Source: Branchiostoma floridae
Taxonomy: Eukaryota; Chordata; Leptocardii; Amphioxiformes; Branchiostomatidae
Assembly: GCF_000003815.2 (NCBI RefSeq)
Contig: NC_049982.1
Coordinates: 830,604-894,603, forward strand
DNA length: 64,000 bases
Direction: 5' to 3'
In this document: positions 1 through 13,100 of the stretch, piece after piece
Layout of the letters: every line of letters begins with the position of its first letter
Position numbering within the stretch: the first letter of the stretch is position 1
Position numbers and translations under genes: made by a program
Notes under the pieces: model-generated
Seen by the model: only the letters and a program-made list of their open reading frames with translations
Told to the model about the DNA's origin: nothing
Database searches by the model: none

Positions 1-580
1 CTACCAGGATGCCAGTTGCTAAATTGACTCATCGCATACTCCCAGCATCATAAATGGCTTAGACCCAGTGGGAGATCTCTACCCGTCTGTAACCAAGGAC
101 AAAGGATTGGTATTACAGCAGACAACAAGAAGACATTTTGTTTTCACACAAGAGCCTAAGGGCATTATGTTGTATGAAGGCCTTGTTTGAACTGTCTCTC
201 AGTAAGGACCAGCCCCTGTCAAGTTTGAACTACTTATATTTTGCAACTTGCCAGTGTAGACTGGGGCTCTGTAGGACTGTACAACAAGTTGTATCTGGGT
301 CAGATTGAGACACACTTCCAGGCAGACCATGGCCAGCTATGCTTTATATTGTTTGTAAGCTGACTTGTAAAGCTACACTGAATTGCGTGTCGCCATACTT
401 CAATTCCTTATCTGTTCAAGACTACTGGCTTATGTGCATTTCAAAACTGAAGAGTAACTCCGCGATCCAATACGAGTACTTGCTAATCTGTATTAGCCTG
501 CCTCCACTGATGTGAACACCACGGTGGTTGGGACCAGACTGAGGTCTGGTAGTTTACGTTAGCTGAATTTATTGGGTGAC
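1..580. repeat. Direct repeat, copy 1 (contains empty MITE site)
   Basis: This segment is repeated at 1414-2606, starting with the same words (ctaccaggatgccagttgct) and ending at ...gaatttattgggtga. Copy 1 lacks a stretch of about 100 nt present in copy 2 (around 1680-1780). At 559-561 a single TTA stands where copy 2 carries a transposon. The left end of this copy may continue outside the window. No coding potential was seen. Confidence 0.9.
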
Positions 581-1413
581 GGCCATACTAGTAAAGATTT
601 TAAGATAAAATACAAAATAGACAGTCTGATGAAAACGGCTAAAAAAACATTGAAAAACAGCCGAATCCTAACCTTTGCTTGAAGAGTAGGGGGTTGGGGG
701 TTCTGACGAACTACACCACGCGCTTGAAGGTCCGTTTTTTTTAAATGTGAAAATTCTTTTTAAAAGACTGATTTTTATCAACAGTAGGGTTGTAATCCAA
801 TAACAAAATCGCTGACTTTGGATGTATTTGAATCAAGGAGGTTTAATCATTGAGAAATCATTGATAAAACCTCCTTGTTTCAATGAAAGGAACCTTGCAG
901 TTTATAAGTTGTTCTTCCCGAGTCTGCAGTATACTGGCAAAGGAAGGAGAGCTGTGCACATCAAAAAGAAACTTTCATGCCATAAAACTAGTGGCCACTG
1001 TGTCCCTCCTTGGTCCAAGGAGAAAATTTTTTGGCTTGAGGGAGGGCCATGTACAAATTTTGGGTTTCCTTCAACAATGTTTTAAAACATTTAAACAATT
1101 AAGCTTTATTTGAATCACTCTCAAAATCAACTTGAATTAAACAATCTTGAGGATGCACTAAAGGCTTCAACTTTGAGTCACCTCTGCACAAAATCACCCT
1201 GAAAAGCGGTCACAAAAGATTAATAGGCCATTTGAATCTGAGCTTGAGCAATCATGCTCATAAATTCTAATCTGACTAGGCTTCAATATTCTTTGGTGTA
1301 AACAGGGCATTCTGACTTGTGGGGTCTTACTAGGACATAAATGTCCTTGGGTCTACAGGCTTCAAAGGTCCAAACAGCTACTCCCAGGGCAATCGACCAT
1401 AAAAGACTATCTC
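581..1413. other. Spacer between the two direct-repeat copies, no gene seen
   Basis: Two short overlapping reading frames at 822-1113 have no recognisable protein. A fragment at about 600-690 (aaaacggc... cagccgaatcctaacc) resembles one arm of the inverted-repeat element at 28498-28660. Otherwise nothing is supported. Confidence 0.5.
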
Positions 1414-2606
1414 CTACCAGGATGCCAGTTGCTAAATTGACTCATCGCATACTCCCAGCATCATAAATGGCTTAGACCCAGTGGGAGATCTCTACCCGTC
1501 TGTAACCAAGGACAAAGGATTGGTATTACAGCAGACGACAGGAAGACATTTTGTTTTCACACAAGAGCTAGGGCATTATGTTGTATGAAGGCATTGTTTG
1601 AACTGTCTCTCAGCAACCTCCTTGCTCTCAGTAAGGACCAGCCCCTGTCAAGTTTGAACTACTTATATTTTGCAACTTGTAATTGTCTTTACCACATCTC
1701 AACTAGCTTTGATACCTAGTAGTAGTAATAATTGGCTTCAAGTATGGTGATATTTATAGTTGGTAGTCCAAAAGAGACCAGTGTAGACTGGGGCTCTGTA
1801 GGACTGTACAACAAGTTGTATCTGGGTCAGATTGAGACACACTTCCAGGCAGACCATGGCCAGCTATGCTTTATATTGTTTGTAAGCTGACTTGTAAAGC
1901 TACACTGAATTGTGTGTCGCCATCCTTATCTGTTCAAGACTACTGGCTTATGTACATTTCAAAACTGAAGAGTAACTCCGCGATCCAATACTTGCTAATC
2001 TGTATTAGCCTGCCTCCACTGATGTGAACACCACGGTGGTTGGGACCAGACTGAGGGCTGGTAGTTTACGTTAGGCCACAGCAGGTAAATTTTATGGATG
2101 CCATCTGCGCGCGCATTAATTTTCGCCTGATTTTAGAAAAAAAACAAGATTTTTTTTCTTGTGCAGGGATGGTCAACATTATGATACAGTACCACTATGA
2201 GCAAATATATTGTGTTGTGGCCTAATAATTGTACTTGTAGAAGTGACACTTGCGAGGTACCTAGGACTGTAGTTGTAGAAACGAAACTTATTGGATAGTT
2301 GTAAAAGTGACAGCAATATGGAAGCTTTGAGTGTGGTTACCAACTTTGTTGGTGATGGCAGTCTACCACACTAGTGTCACTTCTACCACACCAGTACATG
2401 TTTTAAATACAGGAATGAATGCATTGCTGGCTCTGATACAATGTTTTGTCCCTTTACTTCTTTTTACAACAGTCATCACAACTTTATGGTGCCTATTATG
2501 CACCCATCTTGTCTTTTTTTCGCCCTATCGCACTATTTCTGCAGTCTGCAGAGGATGTCATCCATAAAATTTACTTGCTGTGGCCTTAGCTGAATTTATT
2601 GGGTGA
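1414..2606. repeat. Direct repeat, copy 2 (interrupted by MITE)
   Basis: This is the second copy of the segment at 1-580. It contains small indels relative to copy 1 and is interrupted at 2074-2585 by an inverted-repeat transposon. Its right end resumes at 2586 with ttagctgaatttattgggtga, exactly as in copy 1. Confidence 0.9.
2074..2585. mobile_element. MITE with 27-bp TIRs and 3-bp TTA target duplication (PIF/Harbinger-like)
   Basis: The 512-bp element begins ggccacagcaggtaaatttt and ends with the matching inverted sequence aaaatttacttgctgtggcc. It is flanked by TTA at 2071-2073 and 2586-2588. The unoccupied sequence in the duplicate at 549-580 has one TTA, so the boundaries are proved by an internal empty site. 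A 3-bp TTA/TAA duplication is the usual signature of PIF/Harbinger transposons. No transposase is encoded, so it is non-autonomous. A close relative lies at 60161-60681. Confidence 0.9.
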
Positions 2607-2609
2607 TTT

Positions 2610-3117
2610 TATAGTACAACCTTGGTCGCTTCAATATACATACAACACAGAGTGGCTGTAACTAAACTCCTGATTAGTTGTCACAAGTTACATATTGAAA
2701 CTGGAAGGCACAACCGCACTCCTCTGCAGCATAGAGTCTGCCAATTTTGTGAACTACAACAGGTAGAAGATGAACAGCATTTTATCGTACACTGTAAATT
2801 TTACCATAAGGAACGAATTGTGCTTTATGAATATATCAGAAAAGAGTTCCCATATTTTGAACATCTTAATGCAACGGATACATTTCTATTTTTGATGCGC
2901 CTAGATAAACCCTGTATATCAAACATTATATGTTCTTATATCTACACCTGTACAAAGAAGCGAGAAGATGTCAACCATCCTGTTAGTTTAGCACTTTCAA
3001 ATAGTTAAATTGTATCTTGTTGTCTATGCATATGTCTGTCATGTCTGTTATCAGTGACCTGTACCTAGCCTGTTGAGGCATGAATGTGTACAATAAAGGT
3101 CTTTCATTCATTCAATC
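2610..3117 (+). mobile_element. LINE 3' fragment (reverse-transcriptase ORF C-terminus)
   Basis: An open frame to 3008 encodes a C-terminal segment containing the pattern T-K-L-x-I-S-C-H-x-L-x-I-E-x-G-R and then C-x2-C with E-D/N-E-x-H-F. The same pattern recurs in fragments at 49826-50010, 62030-62300 and 63020-63140. It is typical of the C-terminal cysteine region of CR1/L2-group LINE ORF2 proteins. After the stop come aataaaggtc and a short ttcattcattcaatcatt tail, as expected of such 3' ends. The 5' part is missing. Confidence 0.7.
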
Positions 3118-4258
3118 ATTGTGAGGACAACAGATGAAGGTTTGGCTGTACATGGGGGTCAAAGTAATGATTGTCAACTTAAAATTGAATTGAATTAATT
3201 TTTTTTTCAACTTCCAAGTTAACCAACTTCTCAAAGAAATGTTTATCTCAGGGTTGGATGCAACGTTGATGATATTGTACCCATTTGGTTTCACCATTTT
3301 GAATCATGTAATCCATCCCGGTGAATTTTCAGGCTTCTGTAATTCCTCTGAAATTTCTTAACAGTAATAGTGGACCCAAGGACCTCAGCTTTACAGCTAA
3401 TCTCTGAGCATTGGGGTAGCCGGGTCTCAAGATATTCCCTGTGGGACAGTTGGTTCAGCTACAATTACTTTGCACATTTTAAAGACAATAGCTGACCTAG
3501 TTTGACCCTGCATTACAGTAGCGCATAATTACAGGATTGGTTAGAGGATACTCCTTGCTTGTATTGGCCCTATTTTTATTAACAGGATTTGGAACCTGGA
3601 AATATTCTCTGGAACAAACTTTTGTCTGATGTTTCCTTAATTCATATTAAACATAACAGCTTCATGGCCTTTTTCATCACATTGGAACTCAAGTCTTTAT
3701 CTTATGATGGTCAAAATTTCAAATCAAAGGAGTAAGTAACAGAAGAAACAACATGCCGACATCAAACATGGGCCGGCACAGTGATCACAAATCCAACGTG
3801 CATACCACAATGCCAAAAGCTCAGAGCTGTTGGCGTGTTCAGTTTGGCAGCGCTTGAACCCCACTGTTACATCAGATCAAATTTTCTTGGAAGCAAGTCA
3901 ATGACGTTACCTGCATATATATGACAGGGCAAACTGTGACACGGATTTTGTAAAGTACTGGCAAAAACATTAAAAACTTTTTTAGCACTTCCAGTCCTGT
4001 AAAAGTTTTTTTTGATACTATTGATCAGCAGGTACTTTCAAGATTTTAATGCATGAAGGTATTACATTTCATCTGCTTGATAGATTCTGAATAAGTGCAT
4101 TCAAGAACTTTGAAAAAGACATTACATATTCAGGAAGTTTAATTTAAACATTCAGGTATGCTCACCACCCATGGCACGATTTAACTTGCTGGCAGACAAA
4201 AACAGAACCTGATAATTTACAAAGCCAGGACAAGCTGGAGGTTGCTATATCGAGAAGG
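3118..4258. other. Geneless stretch
   Basis: No convincing coding exon was found on either strand. A TTTATT at about 3574 (AATAAA on the minus strand) could be the poly(A) signal of the tentative minus exon at 4259-4335, but nothing else supports that. Confidence 0.4.
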
Positions 4259-4335
4259 TTATAGGTTGATAACTTTCTTGGTGAAATCAAGGACGTCCTT
4301 GGTTACATTTGATAAACCCTCCATATAAACCTCAG
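4259..4335 (-). CDS. Possible terminal coding exon of an unidentified minus-strand gene
   Basis: Reading right to left, an acceptor (ctgttttcttcaag) is followed by 25 codons and a TAA. The peptide includes the segment VYMEGLSNVTKDVLDFTKKV, with good codon appearance and a phase-1 junction. No upstream exon was recognised between here and the gap at 5080, and the protein family is not recognised. It could be chance, or a gene nested opposite ANKS1. Confidence 0.3.
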
Positions 4336-5079
4336 CTTGAAGAAAACAGCAAACCAGGAAATTAGTACACAAAAGGCAATGGACTCAGAGCAAACAAAAC
4401 AGATGCATGTACAATGTTTTTAGTTTTACACCAATGTGTGAAATTTTACACCAATGTGTGAAAACTGTTTAGCCCAGTAGTGGCAATTATGCACAAAACA
4501 GGCCAAGAATAGGCTATCATGTATCAAGTAAATATACCTACTTACACTTAGTTTTTAGTTTTTGGAGTCATTTTTAAGCTGTTGAATCGGCCATGGTTTT
4601 TTCGTTGTTTTTTGCGACCTTTTCTGTTTAAAGTTTTTACACCACTTCTATATATAGTATTTTTTTCTTGGGACTACCCCTCCTGTTAGCACTTGCGACA
4701 GGCCTAGGGTAGCCCATTAGAAAAGGAAAGAAAAAGGTCCTTAGAGTAAAAACTACATGTATTACTAAATATAGTAAAGATTAAAGTTTATCATGAGAAA
4801 CAAATAACGTGTTCTCCAACTCAAGAAAGTTAACTTACCAGAGTTGGTCATTAAGTAACTTATTCACTGACAGTAGTAGTTAAGTAGTATGCAATTTACC
4901 AACTCCAATAAACTTTCATGCTAATCAAAAAAATATGTATCCTATGGTTGCTGCAATGTTTAGGCTAGGTCGGTCCGCTCAGAAATTGAATGCTTATGGT
5001 ATCAAGGTGTTTTGTTTAAAAACTCCTTGGTTTTCTGTAAGGGATTACATAAGATCATAAACTACTTCTCACCCAATTG

Positions 5080-5179
5080 NNNNNNNNNNNNNNNNNNNNN
5101 NNNNNNNNNNNNNNNNNNNNNNNNNNNNNNNNNNNNNNNNNNNNNNNNNNNNNNNNNNNNNNNNNNNNNNNNNNNNNNN
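5080..5179. other. Assembly gap (100 N)
   Basis: A run of exactly 100 N, the usual placeholder for a gap of unknown length. Reading frames that cross it are meaningless. Confidence 0.99.
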
Positions 5180-5279
5180 ACACTAATCACTCCGTGCAAT
5201 AGACATAAGATTTCCCTCAACTTTATCAGAAAGCAATATTTGGTGTAAATATTAACTTTAAAAAGTTTTTTTGCACTTC

Positions 5280-5665
5280 AACCATTAAAGATTATCTATA
5301 ATTATATATAATTATGTATAATGGTTATAGGGACTATGTATGATTATGTATGATTGTCATAAATTGTGCATATAACAATGCATAATGATTACAAGTGTTA
5401 TTTATAATTATGTATAATGGTCATCAGGATTATATATAATTATGTGTAATGGTGAAATGGGTTATATATAATTATGTATAATGGTGAAATGGGTTATATA
5501 TAATTATGTATAATGGTGAAATGGGTTATATATAATGGTGAAATGGGTTATATATAATTATGTATAATGGTGTAATGGGTTATATATAATTATGTATAAT
5601 GGTGAAATGGGTTATATATAATTATGTATAATGTCCCAAAATTATATATAATTATGTATAATTAT
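5280..5665. repeat. AT-rich tandem repeat, ~32-bp unit
   Basis: Units of the form gggttatatataattatgta followed by taatggtgaaat repeat about seven times between roughly 5455 and 5640. More degenerate tataattatgtataatgg units lie to the left. Confidence 0.9.
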
Positions 5666-6045
5666 AGTATAATTGGACTAATCCCTAGAGACCCATTGAC
5701 GCTTTCCGCATATTCATTACCCTTCGATATGTACTCAATAAAAATATGAAGTTGATCGGGTAAAGCATTTCGGAGTTATGGACTCGAGTCCAGAATTAGA
5801 GTGTTTTTCCATAATTAAAAAGACGCCTGTTGTCAGTAAATAATGTAATTGTAGCTGAATTGCACTGTTGACAGTACATGTAAGCACTTGACTCTAAACA
5901 TCACGTGTCTACAATTCATTATGATCGTACTTATTGTTTTAAATGGATTGTTTTAAATTGGAGTTTAAATCTTTCATTACCAGTAAAACATCCATTTGTT
6001 ATTACCTGCATCAGGTTCTTTCCTGTTCCGGGGCACGGGGTCCAG

Positions 6046-7114
6046 GAGAGGGCGGCAGGAAACGGGACGGTCGCAGACGGGCACAAGGACGTTTCCGCAC
6101 AGGGCAGCTATGAGCAGACAGAAGGGTCAGACACAAGCAGGCACAAAGATTCCGCTGCAGTGGGCAGGAGTGAAGTGCCCGTAGCAGACGACACAGTTGG
6201 GAGTAAGCACGAGTTAGACAGGCATGAGAATAGTGGTGCAAAGGACAGCCTAGCGTTGCCTGAGGCCAGCCCCGTGTGGAAAAGGTTGTCCCAAGAGGAG
6301 GCCAAGCAGAAACTGAAGGAGACGCTTGCAAAGAAGCAGGCGCAGAAAGCAGCAGACAGCCGCGAGACAGCGTCTGGGGATGAAGGTGATACAGTGGAAG
6401 AGTTGGAGAAGGAAAAACGTGGCTTGAATGTAACGGAAGAGGATTCTTTAACAGGCATTCCTGAGGAAGTTCCAACCAATCAGGGCTCTCCTAGGAGGGA
6501 GGCTGTTCCAGCAAGCGGGCTCACTCCCTCCGACCTGAGCTTGGCAAGTTCCTCCACGAGTTACGAGAACATCCCGGGCCAGCAGTGGGACAGCACCAGC
6601 GAGTCGGCTTCCTCAAGGTCGGTCTCAAGGTCAGAGACAGCAGAAAACTTGGTGGAACTCTCCAGGACTACAGAACACTCCAACAGTGAAATCCAACACG
6701 AAAAGAATATAGTCAGCCTCCAGATAACGAGAGTAGGGTCAAACGCTGAGAGTGACAGGTCGGAGGTCGAAGGTCAAGGCATAGGTCAGAGGTTATCTGA
6801 AGGTGAGCTGCAGGACACGACCTTGACGGATCTGACCAGCGTGACGAGCATGGACAGCCTCAGCGCCCTGTCCAGCCCTGCCGCCGAGGACCCCGCGGAA
6901 ACAGTTCCCGCGGAGACGGTTGCCATGGAGACAGTGGCAAAGGAGCATGCTGGGAAGAGCATGTCGAACTCGGTGCACGTTGAGAAGACGATGGTGGTGG
7001 AGTACCGGCCGGAGTCGGCAGAGATCGTTCGGAGACGCGGTGCGGGCGCCGCAGAGGGCGAGATCTCACCGGCAAGCACGGAGAAACTCCTACAGGATCT
7101 GCAGCCGTTCGCTG
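6046..7114 (+). CDS. ANKS1: ANKS1 exon: long disordered region
   Basis: The open frame runs 356 codons to a donor GCTG|GTAAGG (phase 1). The first in-frame acceptor choices are ...tccag at 6045 (used here, phase 0) or ...atcag at 6014. The product is rich in Ser, Glu and Thr. It contains a charged helix ([20 protein letters not shown]) of the kind found between ankyrin and SAM domains in ANKS1. GC content is far higher than in the surrounding introns. Confidence 0.85.
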
Positions 7115-10100
7115 GTAAGGGGGATCTGTTTCATGTGTCATATTACGGTTAGTGTACATGTAGTGGTATAGTTATTGGATCTGCAGCCGTTCGCTGGTAA
7201 GGGGGTCTGTTTCAGGTGTCATGGTTAGTACGTGTAGTAGTATAGTTATTGGATCTGCAGCCGTTCGCTGGTAAGGGGGATCTGTTTCATGTGTCATATT
7301 ACGGTTAGTGTACATGTAGTGGTATAGTTATTGGACCTGCAGCCGTTCGCTGGTAAGGGGGTCTGTTTCAGGTGTCAAATTACGGCTAGTGTACATGTAG
7401 TGGTATAGTTATTGGATCTGCAGCCGTTGGCTGGTAAGGGGGTCTGTTTCAGGTGTCATGGTTAGTACGTGTAGTAGTATAGTTATTGGATCTGCAGCCG
7501 TTCGCTGGTAAGGGGATCTGTTTCAGGTGTCATGGTTAGTACATGTAGTAGTATAGTTATTGGATCTGCAGCCGTTCGCTGGTAAGGGGGTCTGTTTCAG
7601 GTGTCATGGTTAGTACGTGTAGTAGTATAGTTATTGGATCTGCAGCCGTTCGCTGGTAAGGGGGTCTGTTTCAGGTGTCATGGTTAGTACGTGTAGTAGT
7701 ATAGTTATTGGATCTGCAGACGTTCGCTGGTAAGGGGGTCTGTTTCAGGTGTCATGGTTAGTACGTGTAGTAGTATAGTTATTGGATCTGCAGCCATTCG
7801 CTGGTAAGGGGGTCTGTTTCAGGTGTCATGGTTAGTACGTGTAGTAGTATAGTAACTGTTATTGGATCTGCAGCCGTTCGCTGGTAAGGGGGTCTGTTTC
7901 AGGTGTCATGGTTAGTACGTGTAGTAGTATAGTTATTGGATCTGCAGCCATTCGCTGGTAAGGGGGTCTGTTTCAGGTGTCATGGTTAGTACGTGTAGTA
8001 GTATAGTTATTGGATCTGCAGCCGTTTGCTGGTAAGGGGATCTGTTTCAGGTGTCATATTACGGCTAGTACGTCATGTACAAGTCATGTAGTTGTGTTGT
8101 TTGTCCATGCATGTGATTGACAAAAAACATAAGACCGAGGGAAATGAATGGACTTGTCTATGGAGCAATCTGTTGAGAGTTGCAGCCAGTCACTGGTAAG
8201 GGGGTTCAGAATAATATGATTATACTGTTATTCATTTTTGGTAGTATTTGTCCATTAGTTCAGGCTAGAATTAAAAAGAAACTCAAAGAGACAATTGAAT
8301 GGAATCATCTGTTGAGCTTGACAGTCCACTGACACGTGCTCAGTACTACAACATTGCATGAATTTTGAGTTTTGTGTCTACTAATAAGTTTTTGGTGATG
8401 ACAATTAGCTCTAAACCACTCTTTGCAGTAGCAAGTTATGGATCTTTTCAGTTCCGCTACCATTGAGTCCTGTGCATGTGTTAGCATTTGTTTAACCTTA
8501 ACTTGCTGGTGTCTTCTTTTCTTAAAGTGTGAATAATAAAATCTGGAAGTACGACTGTCGTGTGTTACATGTACTCTATTCATCAGTCTCTTTCACTTCC
8601 CTCTTGTAAACCACCCAGGAAAAAATCACTGTGAGTATTCAATTTGACAAGTACCCAACTTCTCTCAATTTCTTCTCACTCTGTCACTGTCTTTTTTCTT
8701 TAGTGTACATGTATATCTTCTGTCTTCAAATCCAGTTTAATCTCTATTTATTAAATCAACATCGCAGACTACACTTGAACTGTAGCACCTCTGTATATCT
8801 TTGATTTTAGGATGCAGGATTCTCACCAGGATTTTTTCACAGATGCAACTAATCTTCTTTCGCACAATCTTTATCAATGTACAATATGGCCTACATCCTA
8901 AATAGTACATGTATTTTTTTGTGTTCTACCCAGCACTTTGTCATGGCTCCAACCCCAAGACACAAAGCCGCGTGTCGTCCATTCTGTACGAGTCTGTGCT
9001 GAAACAGGAGATGGAGAACGAAGGTACGATGTCACGTCTTCTGCTCCCTTTTCACTTCATCACAAATTGTTTCAGGTTTACCTGTGTGTGTGTGTGTGTG
9101 TATTATGTTTGTGCTTGTGTGTGTGTGGGTATGTTTGTGTGCATGTGTAACATGCATGTATGTCTGTTTGTGTGACTGTGTTTGCGTATGTGTGAGTGCA
9201 TGCTTGTGTATGTACAAACATGTATGTGTGCGTGCGTACGTGTACCTTGTGTGTGAGTGTTCATGTGAGTGTGCATGCATGTGAGTGTATGTAAGCGCGC
9301 ATGTGTGTGTGTATGTGTGTGTGTGTGTTTGTGTGTGTGAATGATATTAATGAAATATTTTGATACCATGCTATATTCCACCACCCATTTTCCCAAACGT
9401 ACAGAAAAGATTTACATTTAAATCCTTACACATAGTCACATTTTGTTCCCTTTTCCTGGGAAGGTTCAGAATCGGAGCTGACGTCCACTGAAGATCGGGA
9501 CAGCGCTAGTTCCTCCGACGCCTCCCCGTTCCCCTCCCCTAGTCCGAGCTCGCCGGGCATGCCGGACTTCGACGCCATCATCGCGGAGACAGCAGAGCTC
9601 AGCGCTGACAGCAACGGGGCGAGGGAACGCGAGGACAGCGGGTTTGAACAGCCCGTGGACGAAACGGCAGAATGGGACCAGGTGGGAAAGTTTATGGCAC
9701 CAACATAATACTTTATTATAGACTCTTTGCAGACCGGCTGCATTGCAAGGAGCTTACAATAGGCAGAGGTGAATCGCAAGGGTCTGGCTGGAGTGGTTGC
9801 CAGAAAGTCTTATCTGCAGGTAGGGCTGGGTACCGGTACAGAAAATTCAGGTCCAGGTCCGGTTCAGGTCCAGAGGATTAGGTACAGGTCCGGACCTGAA
9901 CCTGGACCTGATGCAGTATGACTCATACCAATGGTCCATTTCACTACAAAGAAATCTGTTTGGTGGAGAATTAGACTTACACTGGCGTTTTAAAATCCTT
10001 CAACGCTAACTGCACCTGTGCGATTGGCTGTAAAACTTGGTAGAAATTACTATAAACTCTACTCTACTTCACTCTTGTTATTCTCTTCCACCTGCAAGCG

Positions 10101-13100
10101 CCAAAACGTGTGAATGCCTAATGAAATAATCTGTTAATTTTCTAATCGGTCCAACATCCGGTTCACCTAATTTTTTCAGGTCCGGTTTTTCTGGACCGGT
10201 CCAATGAGGAAAACCGGTTTTGCACCGGTACGTTGTACCGATACCCAGCCCTATCTGCAGGACAACCCAAACCAAAGCTAGGTACTCATTTCCAAGCTCT
10301 GAGTAAAGGGAAAATTGTGTTAAGTGCCTTTCCCAAGTGCAAGGTTGTACATTTTGTACATGTACACAAATTTTATCCAACTTTTTCTACTTCAGACGTT
10401 ACACTCAAAGCTCATATCTACAAGGAATCATTTGTTCCTAAAATAAACTCTATATTATATAGGAAATCTCAAAACTTAAAGGTCCAGAAAAAAGGACATG
10501 ATTGTTCGAATGTCTGGTACTTTCACCATTCTAAGACATTTCCAGCTCTACTAGTAATTCTTTTTTCCCTCAGATCGCCAGTATCATGTCATCGTTCGGT
10601 GGTGGCCTGGTGAGAGAGTCCGTGTACACTGCAAAGCTGGAGGGCAACTTCCAGCAGCTCATCAGAGGTGAGCAGAGACTTCTAAACTTCAGTTTAATAG
10701 TCAAAACTCAGGGGAAACACTGGAGAAACGCACCCAGCAGAAGAGAAGATATCTCCTGTGTGTATCATCCCTTCTTCCCTTGTCAGAGGGTTCCTAATGT
10801 TTGCTTTATTAGTACGTGGGAACTCAGGGGAAACACACCCAGCAGAAGAGGAGATATCTCCTGTGTGTATCATCCCATTCTTCCCTTGTCAGAGGGATCC
10901 TAATGTTTGCTTTATTAGTACATGGGAACTCAGTGGAAACACACACAACAGACGAGGAGATATCTCCTGTGTGTATCCCTAGTCACAGGGTTCTTAGTGT
11001 TTTAGTATTAGTAGTAGTAGTTACTGTTACTACTGTCAGTACTATCCAGTACTTGATTATACTGCTGCTGGGGTCCCTGACACAGCAGTAGGCAGCAGTC
11101 GGTTAGTCTTCACACCGCGCTTCCATGGATATATATGCGAAAGGTTTCCTAATTGCCAATTAGAGACTATGATTCTTAAGTGTTTCACCATGGTAATCAT
11201 AATCAGAACTCCAGTTAGAAGCTCATGGTAATCATAATAAGACTTCCAATACTAAGTTCAATTAGTAGAAACTCAGCAGAAGAGTAGATATCTCCTGTGT
11301 GTATCATCCCTTTCTTCCCTTGTCAGAGGGTTCCTAATGTTTGCTTTATTAGTACATGTAGTAGTTACAGTACTATCCAGTACTTGATTATACTGCTGCT
11401 GGGGTCCCTGACACGGGTAGACAGCAATCGGTTAGTTCTAACACTGCGCTTCCATGGATATCTGAAAGGTTAGATACTGTGATTCCCATGCAGGGCTCGA
11501 AATACTGGGTGCATGTGCACCCAGGTGCACCCAAAATTGGAGCTGTGCACCCAATTATTTTCTGTGGGTGCACAGGGTGCACCCAAATATTTCCTTGGGT
11601 TTATGTATGTACAGATATCAAAGTATACTAGTATACATCATATTCTTGACATCTAAGTGTTAGAAACATAATGAAAATGTCATGGTACTTGTTTAAGAAT
11701 ATGATAGCTTTTATCTTTCAAGTTTCATTTTTAGGTTATTACTTAAATTTAAGTGGTGCACCCAAAAAGTTTTCGGTGCACCCAATTTTTTTAAGCTGGG
11801 TGCACCAGTGCACCTAATCCCAAAAATGAATTTTGAGCCCTGCCATGTGTTTCTCATGTTTTTCATGGTAATCAATCACTCCTAGGAGGAGAGCATATTG
11901 TAGTTTAAGCAGACAGCAGGCTGGCAGGTGCTAGACTTGTGTTTCTGTGGGTGGAGTAGTTGGTCTGGTAAGTTATAAACCTCAAGTTTGGTTTGGGAGT
12001 GGCCGCAGTAGCTGGAACTGCAGCAGTAGATGTTTTGTGTGTACTTGAATGTCTAACCCTGTTGATTTAATTTCCAACAGATTTTTTTATTTTTTTTTCC
12101 TTGCAGGTGTGTCCAACCCCCGCACAGTTGGGGAGTGGCTGCAGCAGCTGGAACTGCAGCAGTACGAGAATGTCTTCATCAGTCACGGCTTCGACAACCT
12201 CAAGTTCATGGTGGGTATATGGCCAGACTGGGTACCATCCGGGTAGTCCATGTAGTTTGCTGTGGTATTTATTATACACTCTATACAGTCGCTTCTCGCT
12301 CTGACTTTTATCATACACTATGTACAGTCGCTTCTATGCTATTCCGTCTGGGAACCCTGACATCTCTAACACCTGGAATTGTCCAAATTTTGGTCAGTAT
12401 CAGACAGTAGCCTGGGTACCATCCAGGTAGTAGTTTGCTCGTACGTAACACATGGTTCATGTACGACTCGAGTAAATTGTCTCTCTGAGTATTTAACTCT
12501 TGTTGACTTGAGTTTGGGAGTTGCTGGAGGTGTTTCAAGGAGGGCGCGTTGAATCTGTGTTGGATTAAATGTACCGGGAGAAGGCTATAATCTGTTTGTT
12601 GATTCCTCAGTCTGAAAGGTCTACTCTTATTCCGGCTAGCATGGTGATATCCGATGTGTATTAAAATTTGAACGTGTTCACCTTATTTCCTTGACCTGTT
12701 TTCCAGAGAGGAAGTATCCTGGAGGACCTGTTAGAGATGGGCGTAGTGATATTCAATGTTTTCACCTTATTTCCTTCATCTACATCTACATGGTGCTGGG
12801 CAATGCCCCTCGTGGGACTTTGTGCCCAGGGCAGTGAGGTTGCCCTAGCATGACCAGTGGTGGTCCATGAAAAGCAGTGTTAGTCACTGATAGGAGCTTA
12901 CCCTGATAAAAGAACACATAGATAGATATTAAATAAGACAAAATTGTGAAGTTTGACTTGACTGGTTTTTCAGGGAGGAAGCATCCTGGAGGACCAGGAC
13001 CTGGTAGAGATGGGTGTGGCGGACCCCGCCCACCGCGAAGCCATCCTCTCGGCCACGGCATCCCTCCCCACCCTCCTCCCCATGGGTGAGGGGGAGGGGG

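Noticed and set aside
5012-5248. Frames crossing N runs (also 52247-52652 and 58856-59038)
   Set aside because: They are translated through 100-N placeholders.
5905-5997. ATG at 5905 as the start of the long ANKS1 frame
   Set aside because: The first ~40 codons are AT-rich with intron-like sequence; in-frame acceptors at 6014 and 6045 and missing upstream domains show this is an internal exon.
7095-8060. Regular repeats resembling a CRISPR array
   Set aside because: The spacers are not unique; the whole ~75-80-bp unit repeats and begins within a coding exon of an animal gene.
9032-9396. Several open frames of 66-97 codons
   Set aside because: They are translations of a GT/CA microsatellite (Cys-Val or His-Thr repeats).
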